From Lachnospiraceae bacterium (GTDB lineage Bacteria; Bacillota; Clostridia; Lachnospirales; Lachnospiraceae), in contig JABZIZ010000001.1 of the NCBI GenBank assembly GCA_015258065.1, positions 186,001-250,000 on the forward strand: DNA of 64,000 nucleotides, read 5' to 3'. Positions 27,173 through 35,483 of the stretch are shown piece by piece. Under the pieces are notes generated by a model. It saw only the letters and a list, made by a program, of their open reading frames with translations, searched no databases and had not been told where the DNA came from. Numbering within the stretch: position 1 is the stretch's first letter; each line of letters begins with the position of its first letter. Both the position numbers and the translations under genes were made by a program.

Positions 27173-27811
27173 ATGACATTTGATTATAAAAAAGAATATA
27201 AAGAGTTTTATATGCCAAAGGCAAAGCCGGAGATTGTTACGGTTCCGAAAATGAACTATATTGCCGTCCGCGGAAGCGGAGATCCGAATGCGGAAGACGG
27301 CGATTACAAGGCGGCTATCGGGCTTTTATACGCGATTGCTTTTACGATTAAGATGAGCAAGAAGGGCAACCATAAGATCGATGGGTATTTTGATTATGTG
27401 GTTCCCCCGCTGGAAGGTTTCTGGTGGCAGGATGGCTTGTCCGGGGTCGATTACAGTCATAAGGAAGATTTTCAGTGGCTCTCCGTGATAAGGCTTCCTG
27501 ACTTTGTGTCAAAGGAAGACTTCAAGTGGGCGGTGAATGACGCAACAAATAAGAAAAAGCAGGATTTTAGCAAGGTGGAGTTCCTTACGATTGAAGAAGG
27601 ACTCTGTGTGCAGTGCATGCATATCGGGGCTTACGATGATGAGCCTGCCACGGTTGTCATGATGGATCGGTATCTGGATGAAAACGGATACGAGAATGAT
27701 CTGTCCGATGACAGGCGGCACCACGAGATTTATCTGTCTGATGCGAGGCGTGTTGCACCAGAGAAGCTGAAGACTGTTATCAGGCATCCGATCAAGGCAA
27801 AGGGAGATTGA
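27173..27811 (+). CDS. GyrI-like small-molecule-binding domain protein
   Basis: About 212 aa, with the stand-alone GyrI-like/SRPBCC-type pattern seen in Firmicutes: MTFDYKKEYKEFY at the start, MNYIAVRGSGDPN, a YFDYVVPPLEGFWWQ segment, and a C-terminal HHEIYLSDARR. Such proteins bind hydrophobic small molecules and may hydrolyse or sequester them. ATG 27173 fits family starts; an earlier ATG at 27137 overlaps the regulator stop. It probably shares a transcript with the WYL regulator. Confidence 0.8.
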   Translation: MTFDYKKEYKEFYMPKAKPEIVTVPKMNYIAVRGSGDPNAEDGDYKAAIGLLYAIAFTIKMSKKGNHKIDGYFDYVVPPLEGFWWQDGLSGVDYSHKEDFQWLSVIRLPDFVSKEDFKWAVNDATNKKKQDFSKVEFLTIEEGLCVQCMHIGAYDDEPATVVMMDRYLDENGYENDLSDDRRHHEIYLSDARRVAPEKLKTVIRHPIKAKGD

Positions 27812-27812
27812 T

Positions 27813-28115
27813 ATGGCATCAACGAAAGAATTTCTGAATTTCGTCATAGAACAGCTATCGGGAATGGACGAAATATCCTATCGGGCGATGATGGGTGAGT
27901 ATATCCTGTATTATCGCGGCAGGGTGTTTGGCGGCATATATGATGACCGACTCCTGGTTAAGCCTGTACCGACGGCGATGAAGCTGATGCCGGATGCGCC
28001 AATGGAGCTTCCGTATGATGGGGCGAAAGAGATGATTCGGGTAGATGATGTGGATAACCGAGAGTTCCTGTGTAAGTTGGTCGAGAGCATGTGGGAGGAA
28101 CTGCCGGGGAGATAG
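27813..28115 (+). CDS. TfoX/Sxy N-terminal-domain protein
   Basis: A 100-aa protein consisting only of the TfoX N-terminal fold: YRAMMGEYILYYRGRVFGGI followed by DRLLVKPVPTA. The proteobacterial full-length protein controls competence; short Firmicute members have no known role. It starts 1 nt after the GyrI-like gene stop, so it is the third gene of that run. Confidence 0.85.
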   Translation: MASTKEFLNFVIEQLSGMDEISYRAMMGEYILYYRGRVFGGIYDDRLLVKPVPTAMKLMPDAPMELPYDGAKEMIRVDDVDNREFLCKLVESMWEELPGR

Positions 28116-28152
28116 GTCTGCGGCATAACAAGTTCCTTTCCATGTCGTTTTA

Positions 28153-29379
28153 TCAGAACATCCGGTTTTCTTTCATAAATGGCGCAATGTTGTAGTGTTT
28201 TATGCCGCTTCGGTGCTGAATAAGATCATTTCGGGTAAGCAGATATTTCGGGTAATTATCTTTTATGCTTTCCAGTGGACGATATTCTCGGTTTTCAGTA
28301 TCAATACTGTTCATGATTGTCATCGATACCTGGACATATGCATAGTCGATATGGTTCCGTTCCATAATAAAATCGCATTCCAGTTTACCGATACGCCCGA
28401 CACTAACATCATATCCCTTGGATCTGGCGTAAATATACACGATATTTTCTAAAGCCGGTCCATAGTGAATGCGCTTGTCAGTGTTCATGGCAAAATAAAA
28501 GCCAAGATCAGCAAGATAATACTTCTGTTCACCGGAGACGGATCTGCGTGATTTCAGGTCAAAGCGATAGCAGGGGTAGATGATTTTGGCGTCTTCCAGT
28601 ATTGTCAGATAACGATGCAGTGTCTCCCGTCGAATGGGACAGCCGTTCTTTTTTAGGTCGTCCAATATATTGGTTAGACTCATGGTTGCACCGAAATGAT
28701 TGATTACATAGCGCTGAACTGTTTCGAACACAGAGACCTTCCGTATCTTTGCCTGTTTCTTAATATCCTTCTGGAATATTTCCTTAATGACACCCTGGAT
28801 GTATGCCTGCTTATCTGCTCCTTCGTATTGCAGCGCCTTAGGAAAACCGCCTTCTGTGATATATGCATCAAATTCTGCAGTCAGATCCGGAAGAACATCT
28901 TTTCCCATAAATGCCTTCATTTCCAGGTATTCTTCGAAACTTAATGTGTATAGCTCAAATTCCAGATAGCGACCGGTCAGTTTCGTGGCCAGTTCCCCGC
29001 TCAAGAGATAGGAGTTAGAGCCGGTAATGAAAATAGAATAATCCTCTTCTTCGCGATAACCATTTATGACTTCTTCAAATCCCTCTACATTTTGAATTTC
29101 ATCTATGAACAGATATTTTATACCTTCTGCCGTCGACCCGGATTCGATCAGCGCATCCAGTTGATCCGGTGTTTTTATGTTTCGATACCCCCGCTTATCC
29201 AGATTCAGGTAGATTATATTCTCTTTTAGCACACCGGATTCTCTGATTTCATCTGCTGCCGTTTCCATAAGGCATGACTTACCGCACCGACGGACACCTG
29301 TAATCACTTTAATAATGCCCGTATCATGATAAAATCCACGAATCTTTTTTAGATAGTTTTCACGTCTGTACAGCTTCAT
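28153..29379 (-). CDS. AAA+ ATPase with DUF4143 domain
   Basis: About 408 aa. Walker A GVRRCGKS lies near residue 30, Walker B YLFIDEIQNV near 90, an Arg-containing ITGSN sensor follows, and the C-terminal DUF4143 (about 210-400) has the nuclease-like pattern ...ALENIVYIYARSKGYDV...KLECDFIM. These proteins are widespread in gut bacteria, often in accessory regions; the function is unknown. ATG 29379 follows GGAGG by 7 nt. It converges on the TfoX gene. Confidence 0.85.
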   Translation of the reverse strand: MKLYRRENYLKKIRGFYHDTGIIKVITGVRRCGKSCLMETAADEIRESGVLKENIIYLNLDKRGYRNIKTPDQLDALIESGSTAEGIKYLFIDEIQNVEGFEEVINGYREEEDYSIFITGSNSYLLSGELATKLTGRYLEFELYTLSFEEYLEMKAFMGKDVLPDLTAEFDAYITEGGFPKALQYEGADKQAYIQGVIKEIFQKDIKKQAKIRKVSVFETVQRYVINHFGATMSLTNILDDLKKNGCPIRRETLHRYLTILEDAKIIYPCYRFDLKSRRSVSGEQKYYLADLGFYFAMNTDKRIHYGPALENIVYIYARSKGYDVSVGRIGKLECDFIMERNHIDYAYVQVSMTIMNSIDTENREYRPLESIKDNYPKYLLTRNDLIQHRSGIKHYNIAPFMKENRMF

Positions 29380-29561
29380 AATCACACCTCCATAGATCTT
29401 GGGAGCTTCCGGCTTCTATTATATCCTTGGATCTCGTTATTTGCTAGTTAAGCAGGTAAAATCTGAAAAAATAATAAAAGTATACGGTTTAACAGCCGAT
29501 TAACGAGTCTTCCGAAAACCACATCTGTTCTCAACATTGCCAGTTATTATTTCTGTGCAGC

Positions 29562-30035
29562 GCTCCGGAAGCCACCCGCTCCTATCTGGAGGCGGACATC
29601 AATGAGATGGCGGAGGAGATCGCCGAAAAGCGAAAACTTCTCTCAAAACTCGAGCGGGATCCGGAAGACCGGCAGACCCACCTCCGCAACTATGAGGAGA
29701 TCCGGAGTACGCTGCTGTCGCTCAATGAACTCGTCAAAGATGCGGAGCCCTCAGAGATCATCAACCTGATCAGCACGATGGTCGAACGGGTCTACGTGGC
29801 AAGGGACGGCAGGGAAGAGATCTGCCACATCTACATCAAGGGCTGTGTTGGAGAAGACTATTCCGATGAGGAAGACCATTTTTTCGGATGCAGCGGCACT
29901 CTGAAAAATAAATCAGATGGTGAATCTAGGAGCATTTCCGAAGGGACTGGAGAAATGTATGATTCAGATGAGTGTCGCGAAAGCGGCACGTATCAAAATC
30001 ACACATCAATTGAATTGCCCATGGCAAGCTGCTGA
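29562..30035 (+). pseudogene. C-terminal remnant of a large serine recombinase
   Basis: In-frame codons upstream of the ATG at 29607 already read APEATRSYLEADINEMAEE, so homology starts before any start codon. The coiled-coil helix (KRKLLSKLERDPEDRQTHL) and the VERVYVARDGREEICHIYIKG strand are typical of the recombinase C-terminal region. The catalytic and zinc domains are absent and the tail after about 29890 is unrelated. It marks a former integrative element. Confidence 0.6.
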
Positions 30036-30330
30036 TCAGCCTGAACAGCGAGTTGCCGAAGGTGGCGGTGATGCAAGCCCAGAAGAGAAGCTGAGGTACT
30101 ACCGCCTGTTGCATAACCTTTCCCAGGAAGAGTTGGGAAAGATGGAGGGCTGCACTTTGTGGGGCATTGTCAATTTTGAAAAGGGGGGTTCGGATATCTA
30201 TTATGAGCACGCACTGAAGCTCGGAGAAATCTTTGAGGTCGTTCCAGAAACCTTTTTAGATGAGTATACATGCTTCTGCTTGCCGGGTAACGGCAAACGG
30301 ATCCGAAAAATCAGAAATACCACAAAATAA
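29917..30330 (+). pseudogene. Decayed Xre-type HTH gene
   Basis: The second half of this 137-aa frame (from ~30080) reads KLRYYRLLHNLSQEELGKM and then EHALKLGEIFEVVPETFLDEY, an Xre-family helix-turn-helix in the style of short mobile-element regulators. The first half has no recognisable similarity and overlaps the recombinase remnant in another frame. I read it as a degraded fragment; expression is doubtful. The 200 nt after it hold no gene that I can see. Confidence 0.45.
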
Positions 30331-30477
30331 AACGAAGACAAAACCCTCGGCAAGCCGCATAAACAGAGACTTCGCAGAGGGGATATTGGTTTTCAACTGT
30401 CAAAGATGGGATTTTACTCTATGCAAATTTTATATTTGTCTCATGCTGGATGACACCTCAATCATAGTGGATTCTTT

Positions 30478-30560
30478 GATTATACGCAAGTTATGATTGA
30501 TTGGTTTGTTTGATTATGCGCAGGTTATGATTGATTGGTTTATTTGATTATGCGCAGATG
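30478..30560. repeat. 34-bp tandem repeat, 2.4 copies
   Basis: Copies at 30478-30511 and 30512-30545, plus a partial at 30546-30560, share GATTATGCGCAGGTTATGAT and the following TGATTGGTTTATTT. The array ends at the point where the relB-like reading frame begins and replaces the normal antitoxin N-terminus. Confidence 0.8.
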
Positions 30561-30825
30561 TATATCTCCGAATATCGCATGTTCCGCGCTCTTTAAGGCG
30601 TTAGGAAAAGATACGACTTCCGCTATTAGGATGTTTCTTACACAAGCCGTGGCAAACAATAGCTTTCCCTTTGAATTAAAGAAAATAACAATAGATCCAT
30701 ACATGACATTCGCAGAAGACGAGGTGCTTAAAAGGCTCGAAGCATCAAGACAGCACGCAGCGGAAGGCAAAGTACGGGATGCAGATGACGTGATATCAGA
30801 TATGAAACAGAAATATGGAATATAG
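30550..30825 (+). pseudogene. RelB/DinJ-type antitoxin gene, N-terminus lost
   Basis: From about 30588 the frame encodes LFKALGKDTTSAIRMFLTQ, NNSFPFELKKITIDPY and a C-terminal RDADDVISDMKQKYGI, a clear RelB/DinJ antitoxin. The usual ~15-20 N-terminal residues of the ribbon-helix-helix are absent and replaced by sequence from the 34-bp repeat. DNA binding is likely lost. The stop overlaps the start of the toxin gene by 11 nt, the normal relBE arrangement. Confidence 0.75.
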
Positions 30826-30949
30826 AGTTGTGATCACATCTGATGCTGAGGCGGATTTGGATGGTTTCTTAAGATATCTTTTATTTGCAAAAAGGCTCTC
30901 CTTCATTGACAGAGACATTGGTCGGGGAAAATCATCTGCATCACTTTAA
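30815..30949 (+). pseudogene. Truncated RelE-type toxin gene
   Basis: ATG 30815 begins MEYRVVITSDAEADLDGFLRY, the first ~27 residues of a RelE/ParE toxin, after which similarity stops abruptly near 30895 and the frame ends at 30949. The catalytic C-terminal half is missing. The break coincides with the left end of the sigma-54 island on the opposite strand. Confidence 0.7.
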
Positions 30950-31861
30950 AATAATCCCCCATATAAGAAGACTCGGCAGGGACATTACCGTACTTACCGT
31001 GACACATCCGCTGGCAAAAGCAACATTGTTTTTATACTTTTCGGAAAGGATTACGGTGGTTCCTCCTGCCGGCATTGCTGCAAGGATCACGGAAATTCGG
31101 GTGACAAGTTCAGATACCCCAAACAGTCTGCACGCAACAAAAACCACAGTCGGAATCGTGATTAACCGGATGAATGTATAAAGTAAAATCATCGGGTCTG
31201 CAAAATCTCGCCATTTCAGTTCAGATAAAATCATTCCAATTAAAAACATGGACATGCCGGTATTGCAGGATGCGAGGGCTACAATACTCTTTTCCATAAA
31301 GGGATACAAATGTATGTTCCTCATCATGGCAATCATTCCCAGAAACACAGCGATCACACATGGATGTAGAAGCGCCTTTTTCCAGTTTTTTTCCCTCTTC
31401 TTCTGCTTCTGATTCAGAAAAAAAGACAATCCCAAAGACCACATGATCACACGGGGCGGAATGAGATACACGGCAGATAATAATAGTCCCTCCGCTCCAT
31501 ATAAACCCTGCACAATCGGCGTCCCGATAAAGCCCGCATTGGAGCAAATTGTTCCATACTGCATGACACTGCGTCTTTCCTCTGAAATCCGGCTTAGGGC
31601 AGTCCGTGCAAAAATATAGCATGCGATCTGTGTAAGTAATGCAACGATCCATATTTCTCTGCCGCGGCTTAGGATATGCTTTCCCTGATCTGTAAAAAAG
31701 GAATGAAAAATATTACAGGGAAGAATGAGGTGAATGACTAGGTCCGCCAGCCCCTTTTGAAAATCATGAGGCAGTAAATTTCTTTTTCGAAAAAAAAATC
31801 CTAAACCGATGAGAACAAATAATTCACCCTGCAAATCAAGCAATTTGGGGATGGAAATCAT
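30941..31861 (-). CDS. AEC-family (auxin efflux carrier type) transporter
   Basis: A 306-aa protein with about ten membrane segments in two repeats. The family signature includes LILPCNIFHSF in the first half and TRISVILAAMPAGGTTVILSEKY in the second. Bacterial AEC carriers move organic acids such as malate or malonate. It is the last gene of the sigma-54-controlled run, separated from the TctA-like gene by a 91-nt gap with a strong hairpin. It could export an acidic end product or import a co-substrate. Confidence 0.88.
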   Translation of the reverse strand: MISIPKLLDLQGELFVLIGLGFFFRKRNLLPHDFQKGLADLVIHLILPCNIFHSFFTDQGKHILSRGREIWIVALLTQIACYIFARTALSRISEERRSVMQYGTICSNAGFIGTPIVQGLYGAEGLLLSAVYLIPPRVIMWSLGLSFFLNQKQKKREKNWKKALLHPCVIAVFLGMIAMMRNIHLYPFMEKSIVALASCNTGMSMFLIGMILSELKWRDFADPMILLYTFIRLITIPTVVFVACRLFGVSELVTRISVILAAMPAGGTTVILSEKYKNNVAFASGCVTVSTVMSLPSLLIWGIILK

Positions 31862-31879
31862 AAGTACTTCCTCTTAGCA

Positions 31880-31915
31880 ATAACAGCGATCCACTGTGAC
31901 GTGGCTCGCTGTTAT
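31880..31915 (-). terminator. Intercistronic hairpin before the AEC gene
   Basis: A 10-bp perfect stem (ATAACAGCGA with TCGCTGTTAT) continues, after one mismatch, with a 4-bp CCAC/GTGG stem around a 6-nt loop. No T tract follows on either strand, so partial attenuation or mRNA processing is more likely than full termination. Confidence 0.55.
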
Positions 31916-31952
31916 CAAAATCGAACCTTCTTCTATGCCCGGAAAAATGGAT

Positions 31953-33323
31953 TCATTTCAGAATTCCAGCTAATGTAATCAGCTGTGTAACAATCCACGC
32001 AGATGCATAATACGTCATAAACTGAACTCCGGTGTGAACGCCAAAGACCGTGTGTAAAAACCCGCCGACCAGACCAATCGTCAGAGCAAGAAATACACCC
32101 AGAATACCGGCTTCATAAAATGACAACATAACCACCAGACCGCAGAACGCACCGATCAGAGCTTCATGGCTGATTTTACGCATCATCAGCTCTGTCCACG
32201 AGCGCGCCTTGTGCATCGCGATGGGATAGGCAACAAGGGCGCCGCCAATCATACCGATAATGCCATATAAAAGATAGTCTGGAATCCCCATCATCTGCGC
32301 AAGATTGTTTCCGACCTCAAAACGAGGTGCGGTAGCAAACAGCGGAGCTGCCGGTCCTGCCGCCACACCGCCGATGGCCACACCGCCAAGTCCTAGTAGA
32401 GGAATGATTAAACCTGCCAAATAGGTCGCATTAGAAGTGGAGTCTTCCACGGCAAGAGAGGTTCCGATGCGTTCATAGAGCTCTTTGCACTGTCCGGAAG
32501 AGGCTTCTCCCGAGAGAACCGTCATCCCAACCGGGCTCATTGTGAAACCTACACACGAAAGAATCGACCACAAACCACAATTCCGAATCTGCTTTTTTGT
32601 CAGCTGCTTAAACGGGTTCGGAAAAAATGACAACTTATCTTTTGTCTCAGGAGCAAGCCACGTCTCGTTTACCTTATCCCTGCTATTTGCCTTCCTCCTG
32701 CTGGGAACAAAAGCGCCAAACAATTCATATATCATAGGACCAATTGTGATTCCCATAAAAATGGATGTGAATACGGTGCTTCCGTGTCCTTCAATGGCAA
32801 TTCTTTGAAGTGCTTGAATGAAGATGGCAAACGGAACAACTGCCAGAACTGCTCCCCACCTGGCAGATGAAATATAGGCAATCAGCAATGCACAAATCGT
32901 AAAGATAATACCCGAATAGGTCGCAATCATTCCTCCCAGTGGAGACAGTATAAGCGCCACAATGAGAGCCAGCGGCAGTGCAAAGCAGGTCCCTACAACG
33001 GATCCGGATGCCATTTTACGCATCGCCATGTGCGGAACGCCCAGGCGCTTTGCAAGAGAGCAGTTCAATACCATCGGCACCGCCATCGTGGAGCCGGGAA
33101 GTGCTGTCATCGCTGTCGGTATCGTATGAGAGATTTGCATCGCAACCATAATTCCTATTTCCCATGCAAATAACACTCCTGCCGGCGCTCCCGCCAATAC
33201 CAAAATAATGGTAATGGGAACCATGGTGGCCGTTTCATCGGTTCCCGGAATAATTCCGATGATCGTATACAGCAGACCTCCAACAAGTGCAGCAATTACT
33301 GCTCCTAAGATTGTTGTCATCAT
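31953..33323 (-). CDS. Tripartite tricarboxylate transporter permease, TctA type
   Basis: A 456-aa polytopic permease. The N-terminal half carries the TctA pattern GGLLYTIIGIIPGTDETATMVP and LPGSTMAVPMVL; a second related repeat follows at about residue 250 (VLSGEASSGQCKELYERIG and ATYLAGLIIPLLGLGG). TctA works with a small TctB and a periplasmic TctC to import di/tricarboxylates. No TctC is encoded here. SD GGAGAA lies upstream; 3 nt separate it from the 156-aa partner gene. Confidence 0.9.
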   Translation of the reverse strand: MMTTILGAVIAALVGGLLYTIIGIIPGTDETATMVPITIILVLAGAPAGVLFAWEIGIMVAMQISHTIPTAMTALPGSTMAVPMVLNCSLAKRLGVPHMAMRKMASGSVVGTCFALPLALIVALILSPLGGMIATYSGIIFTICALLIAYISSARWGAVLAVVPFAIFIQALQRIAIEGHGSTVFTSIFMGITIGPMIYELFGAFVPSRRKANSRDKVNETWLAPETKDKLSFFPNPFKQLTKKQIRNCGLWSILSCVGFTMSPVGMTVLSGEASSGQCKELYERIGTSLAVEDSTSNATYLAGLIIPLLGLGGVAIGGVAAGPAAPLFATAPRFEVGNNLAQMMGIPDYLLYGIIGMIGGALVAYPIAMHKARSWTELMMRKISHEALIGAFCGLVVMLSFYEAGILGVFLALTIGLVGGFLHTVFGVHTGVQFMTYYASAWIVTQLITLAGILK

Positions 33324-33326
33324 GGC

Positions 33327-33797
33327 TTATTCTCCTCCCTTCCTGTTTAATTTTTCCTTATATTCCGGTTTATAATTCGGTGAATCCTCCGGAATCAATG
33401 CCAATAGAGAATATAATTCCAGATCTTCCATCTCGCGAATAATTCCGGGACTCACATTTCTAAGAGCCTCCACCTCCTCCTCAACTGTCATCCCTGCCGC
33501 CGCCAGGATCTCTTCAACATTCTCATCGCGGAAATCAATCTTTATCTCACGCTTTGGCGGAAATTTCCTGGCAGAGATCGTTGCTCCAATGAAAGTACCG
33601 ACAATACCCACCAATAGGGAATAACCTTTTGCAAGTGCAGGATCCAGGGATTTTACCTGTAACAATCCGGCTCTTCCTCCAAGAAAAAAAACCATGGTAC
33701 ACACCACACAGATCATGGATGCAATTGCCAGTTCTTTGGGGTCAACGGTGTCGCCCCAAACCTCCATATACCGACCCACATGTTCCCTTTTTTTCAT
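33327..33797 (-). CDS. Small membrane protein, probable TctB-like partner (unrecognised)
   Basis: A 156-aa protein with two hydrophobic segments (about residues 22-42 and 55-75) and a soluble, acidic C-terminal half (DENVEEILAAAGMTVEEEVEAL). I do not recognise the family. Its position directly upstream of and 3 nt from the TctA-like permease suggests that it takes the place of the small TctB subunit, but it lacks the four membrane segments typical of TctB. The C-terminal half could be a cytoplasmic docking or sensing module. Confidence 0.7.
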   Translation of the reverse strand: MKKREHVGRYMEVWGDTVDPKELAIASMICVVCTMVFFLGGRAGLLQVKSLDPALAKGYSLLVGIVGTFIGATISARKFPPKREIKIDFRDENVEEILAAAGMTVEEEVEALRNVSPGIIREMEDLELYSLLALIPEDSPNYKPEYKEKLNRKGGE

Positions 33798-33857
33798 ACA
33801 GATATAGCCCCCTTTCTCTCTTACATGGGTTTTGCATGCTTGAGACGCGGTTTATGA

Positions 33858-35126
33858 TCATTTCGACATAAGTTCCTTTGCGTATTCCACGTTTACATTT
33901 CCATCGGAAATCATTTGCTTCACAATCTGCTCCAGCGCCTCTCCTTCGGCGCCTACAGACGCAGCCACCGTGCGTGCGTGGAGCTTCATATGCCCTCGCT
34001 GAATTCCTTCCGTTGCAAGTGCCTTAATCGCCGCCAGATTTTGAGCCAATCCCACAGCCGCATAAATCTGCGCCAGTTCCGCTGCTGTCTTTACTCCCAA
34101 TATCTTAACGGCAACCTTTGCTCCCGGATGCGTCTTCGTTGCTCCACCGACAAGCCCTACCGCCATAGGAATCTCTATAGAACCGACCAGATCTCCGTTC
34201 TCATCTTTTTCCCACACCGTAAGGGATGTATAGCGACCTTTAATGGCTGCGTATGCATGTGCTCCGGACTCGATTGCACGTGTGTCATTACCGGTTGCCA
34301 TAACGGCTGCCGTGATGCCATTCATGATACCTTTATTGTGAGTCGCTGCCCTATAAGGATCTGCTGCAGCAAACGCATACGCTTCAATAATTTTATTGAC
34401 AATATTCTCACCATCTTTCGAATCTTTCTCCTTGCTTAAATCTTCCTTGCGAACGCGGACACGGGCACGTGCAAGACGATAAGTTGCTAAGTTAGATAGA
34501 ATACGAAGATATGCTTTCCCTCCTGTTATCTGTTCTATATAAGGGGCCACCGCCTCCGCCATAGAATTCACTGCATTTGCCCCCATCGCATCGCCTACAT
34601 TGACCAACAGGTGAACGATGACCATGGTTCCCACTTCGGACTCCACAAGCCTGACATCCAGATCATGAAAACCACCGCCAAATTTAACAAGCACGGGATC
34701 CTTCTCATTGCATATTTTTTCTATCTCTGCTTTATGTTCAAGAATCACGTTCCTGGCATATCCGGGTGCTGCCACGTCCACCATCTGCACCTGAGCGATC
34801 ATGATCGATCCCGTGAAAGAGGTTGTAAATCCACCCGAAGGCCTTGCCATCTTGGCCGCATTGGATGCAGCCGCAATGACAGAAGGCTCTTCCGTCACCA
34901 TGGGGATAATCACATCCTCCCCATTGATTTTAAAATTCAGCGCCACCCCCATCGGTAATGTATATGTGCCGATGACATTCTCCACCATTTTATCTGCCAG
35001 ATCTACAGAAAGTGACGGCTCTGCAATCTTCTTTGCTTCTTCCTCGGAAATGCCTGTTTCTGCTACCACCTTCTCCATACGCTCTGCCGGTGAAAGTTTG
35101 TAAAATCCTGAAAAACTGCTTGTCAT
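33858..35126 (-). CDS. Hydroxymethylglutaryl-CoA reductase, degradative (class II)
   Basis: A 422-aa class II HMG-CoA reductase, which interconverts mevalonate and HMG-CoA; in degradative operons it oxidises mevalonate with NAD+. All four catalytic residues are in place: Glu in TEEPSVIAAAS, Lys in THNKGIMNG, Asp in GNDTRAIES and His in GHMKLHAR; DAMGANAVNS marks the cofactor domain. ATG 35126 is 8 nt after GAGGGGG; the frame is open further upstream but overlaps the AtuA C-domain gene. No HMG-CoA lyase gene is nearby. Confidence 0.92.
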   Translation of the reverse strand: MTSSFSGFYKLSPAERMEKVVAETGISEEEAKKIAEPSLSVDLADKMVENVIGTYTLPMGVALNFKINGEDVIIPMVTEEPSVIAAASNAAKMARPSGGFTTSFTGSIMIAQVQMVDVAAPGYARNVILEHKAEIEKICNEKDPVLVKFGGGFHDLDVRLVESEVGTMVIVHLLVNVGDAMGANAVNSMAEAVAPYIEQITGGKAYLRILSNLATYRLARARVRVRKEDLSKEKDSKDGENIVNKIIEAYAFAAADPYRAATHNKGIMNGITAAVMATGNDTRAIESGAHAYAAIKGRYTSLTVWEKDENGDLVGSIEIPMAVGLVGGATKTHPGAKVAVKILGVKTAAELAQIYAAVGLAQNLAAIKALATEGIQRGHMKLHARTVAASVGAEGEALEQIVKQMISDGNVNVEYAKELMSK

Positions 35127-35160
35127 AATGAGTACCCCCTCAATTTTTTGTGGTGGATGG

Positions 35161-35481
35161 TTACCAGTCCGTATCAACTTTCATTCTCATAAATGCCGAC
35201 CCCATGGATTTCCCTAAGGAATCCTGCCGAAGAGACAATGTGGCTCCCCCACCCAGGGCGTGCTTCATCACAAAATTAAAACCATGTAGAGTGGGCACAT
35301 CATAGCGAATAATCTCTCCTTTCACCATCTCTCCAAAGTATTCCTTAACACGTTCGACCGTTAAAACTCTTGCAAGATACGCATAATCTTCCGGCTTTCT
35401 AGCGTACACACATACATTACTGGTGTCGCCCTTATCTCCACTTCTTCCGTGCGCCAACGTATTCAAATAAACGAGTGCCAT
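35161..35481 (-). CDS. AtuA-like C-terminal domain protein
   Basis: A 106-aa protein corresponding to the small C-terminal domain of AtuA-type proteins, with the signature LAHGRSGDKGDTSNVCVYAR near the N-terminus and HALGGGATLSLRQD later. In many bacteria this domain is fused to the DUF1446 domain; here it is a separate gene 2 nt after it, with its own GGAGG site. The pair probably forms one functional unit. AtuA was named from acyclic terpene use in Pseudomonas; the reaction is not established. Confidence 0.85.
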   Translation of the reverse strand: MALVYLNTLAHGRSGDKGDTSNVCVYARKPEDYAYLARVLTVERVKEYFGEMVKGEIIRYDVPTLHGFNFVMKHALGGGATLSLRQDSLGKSMGSAFMRMKVDTDW

Positions 35482-35483
35482 CC

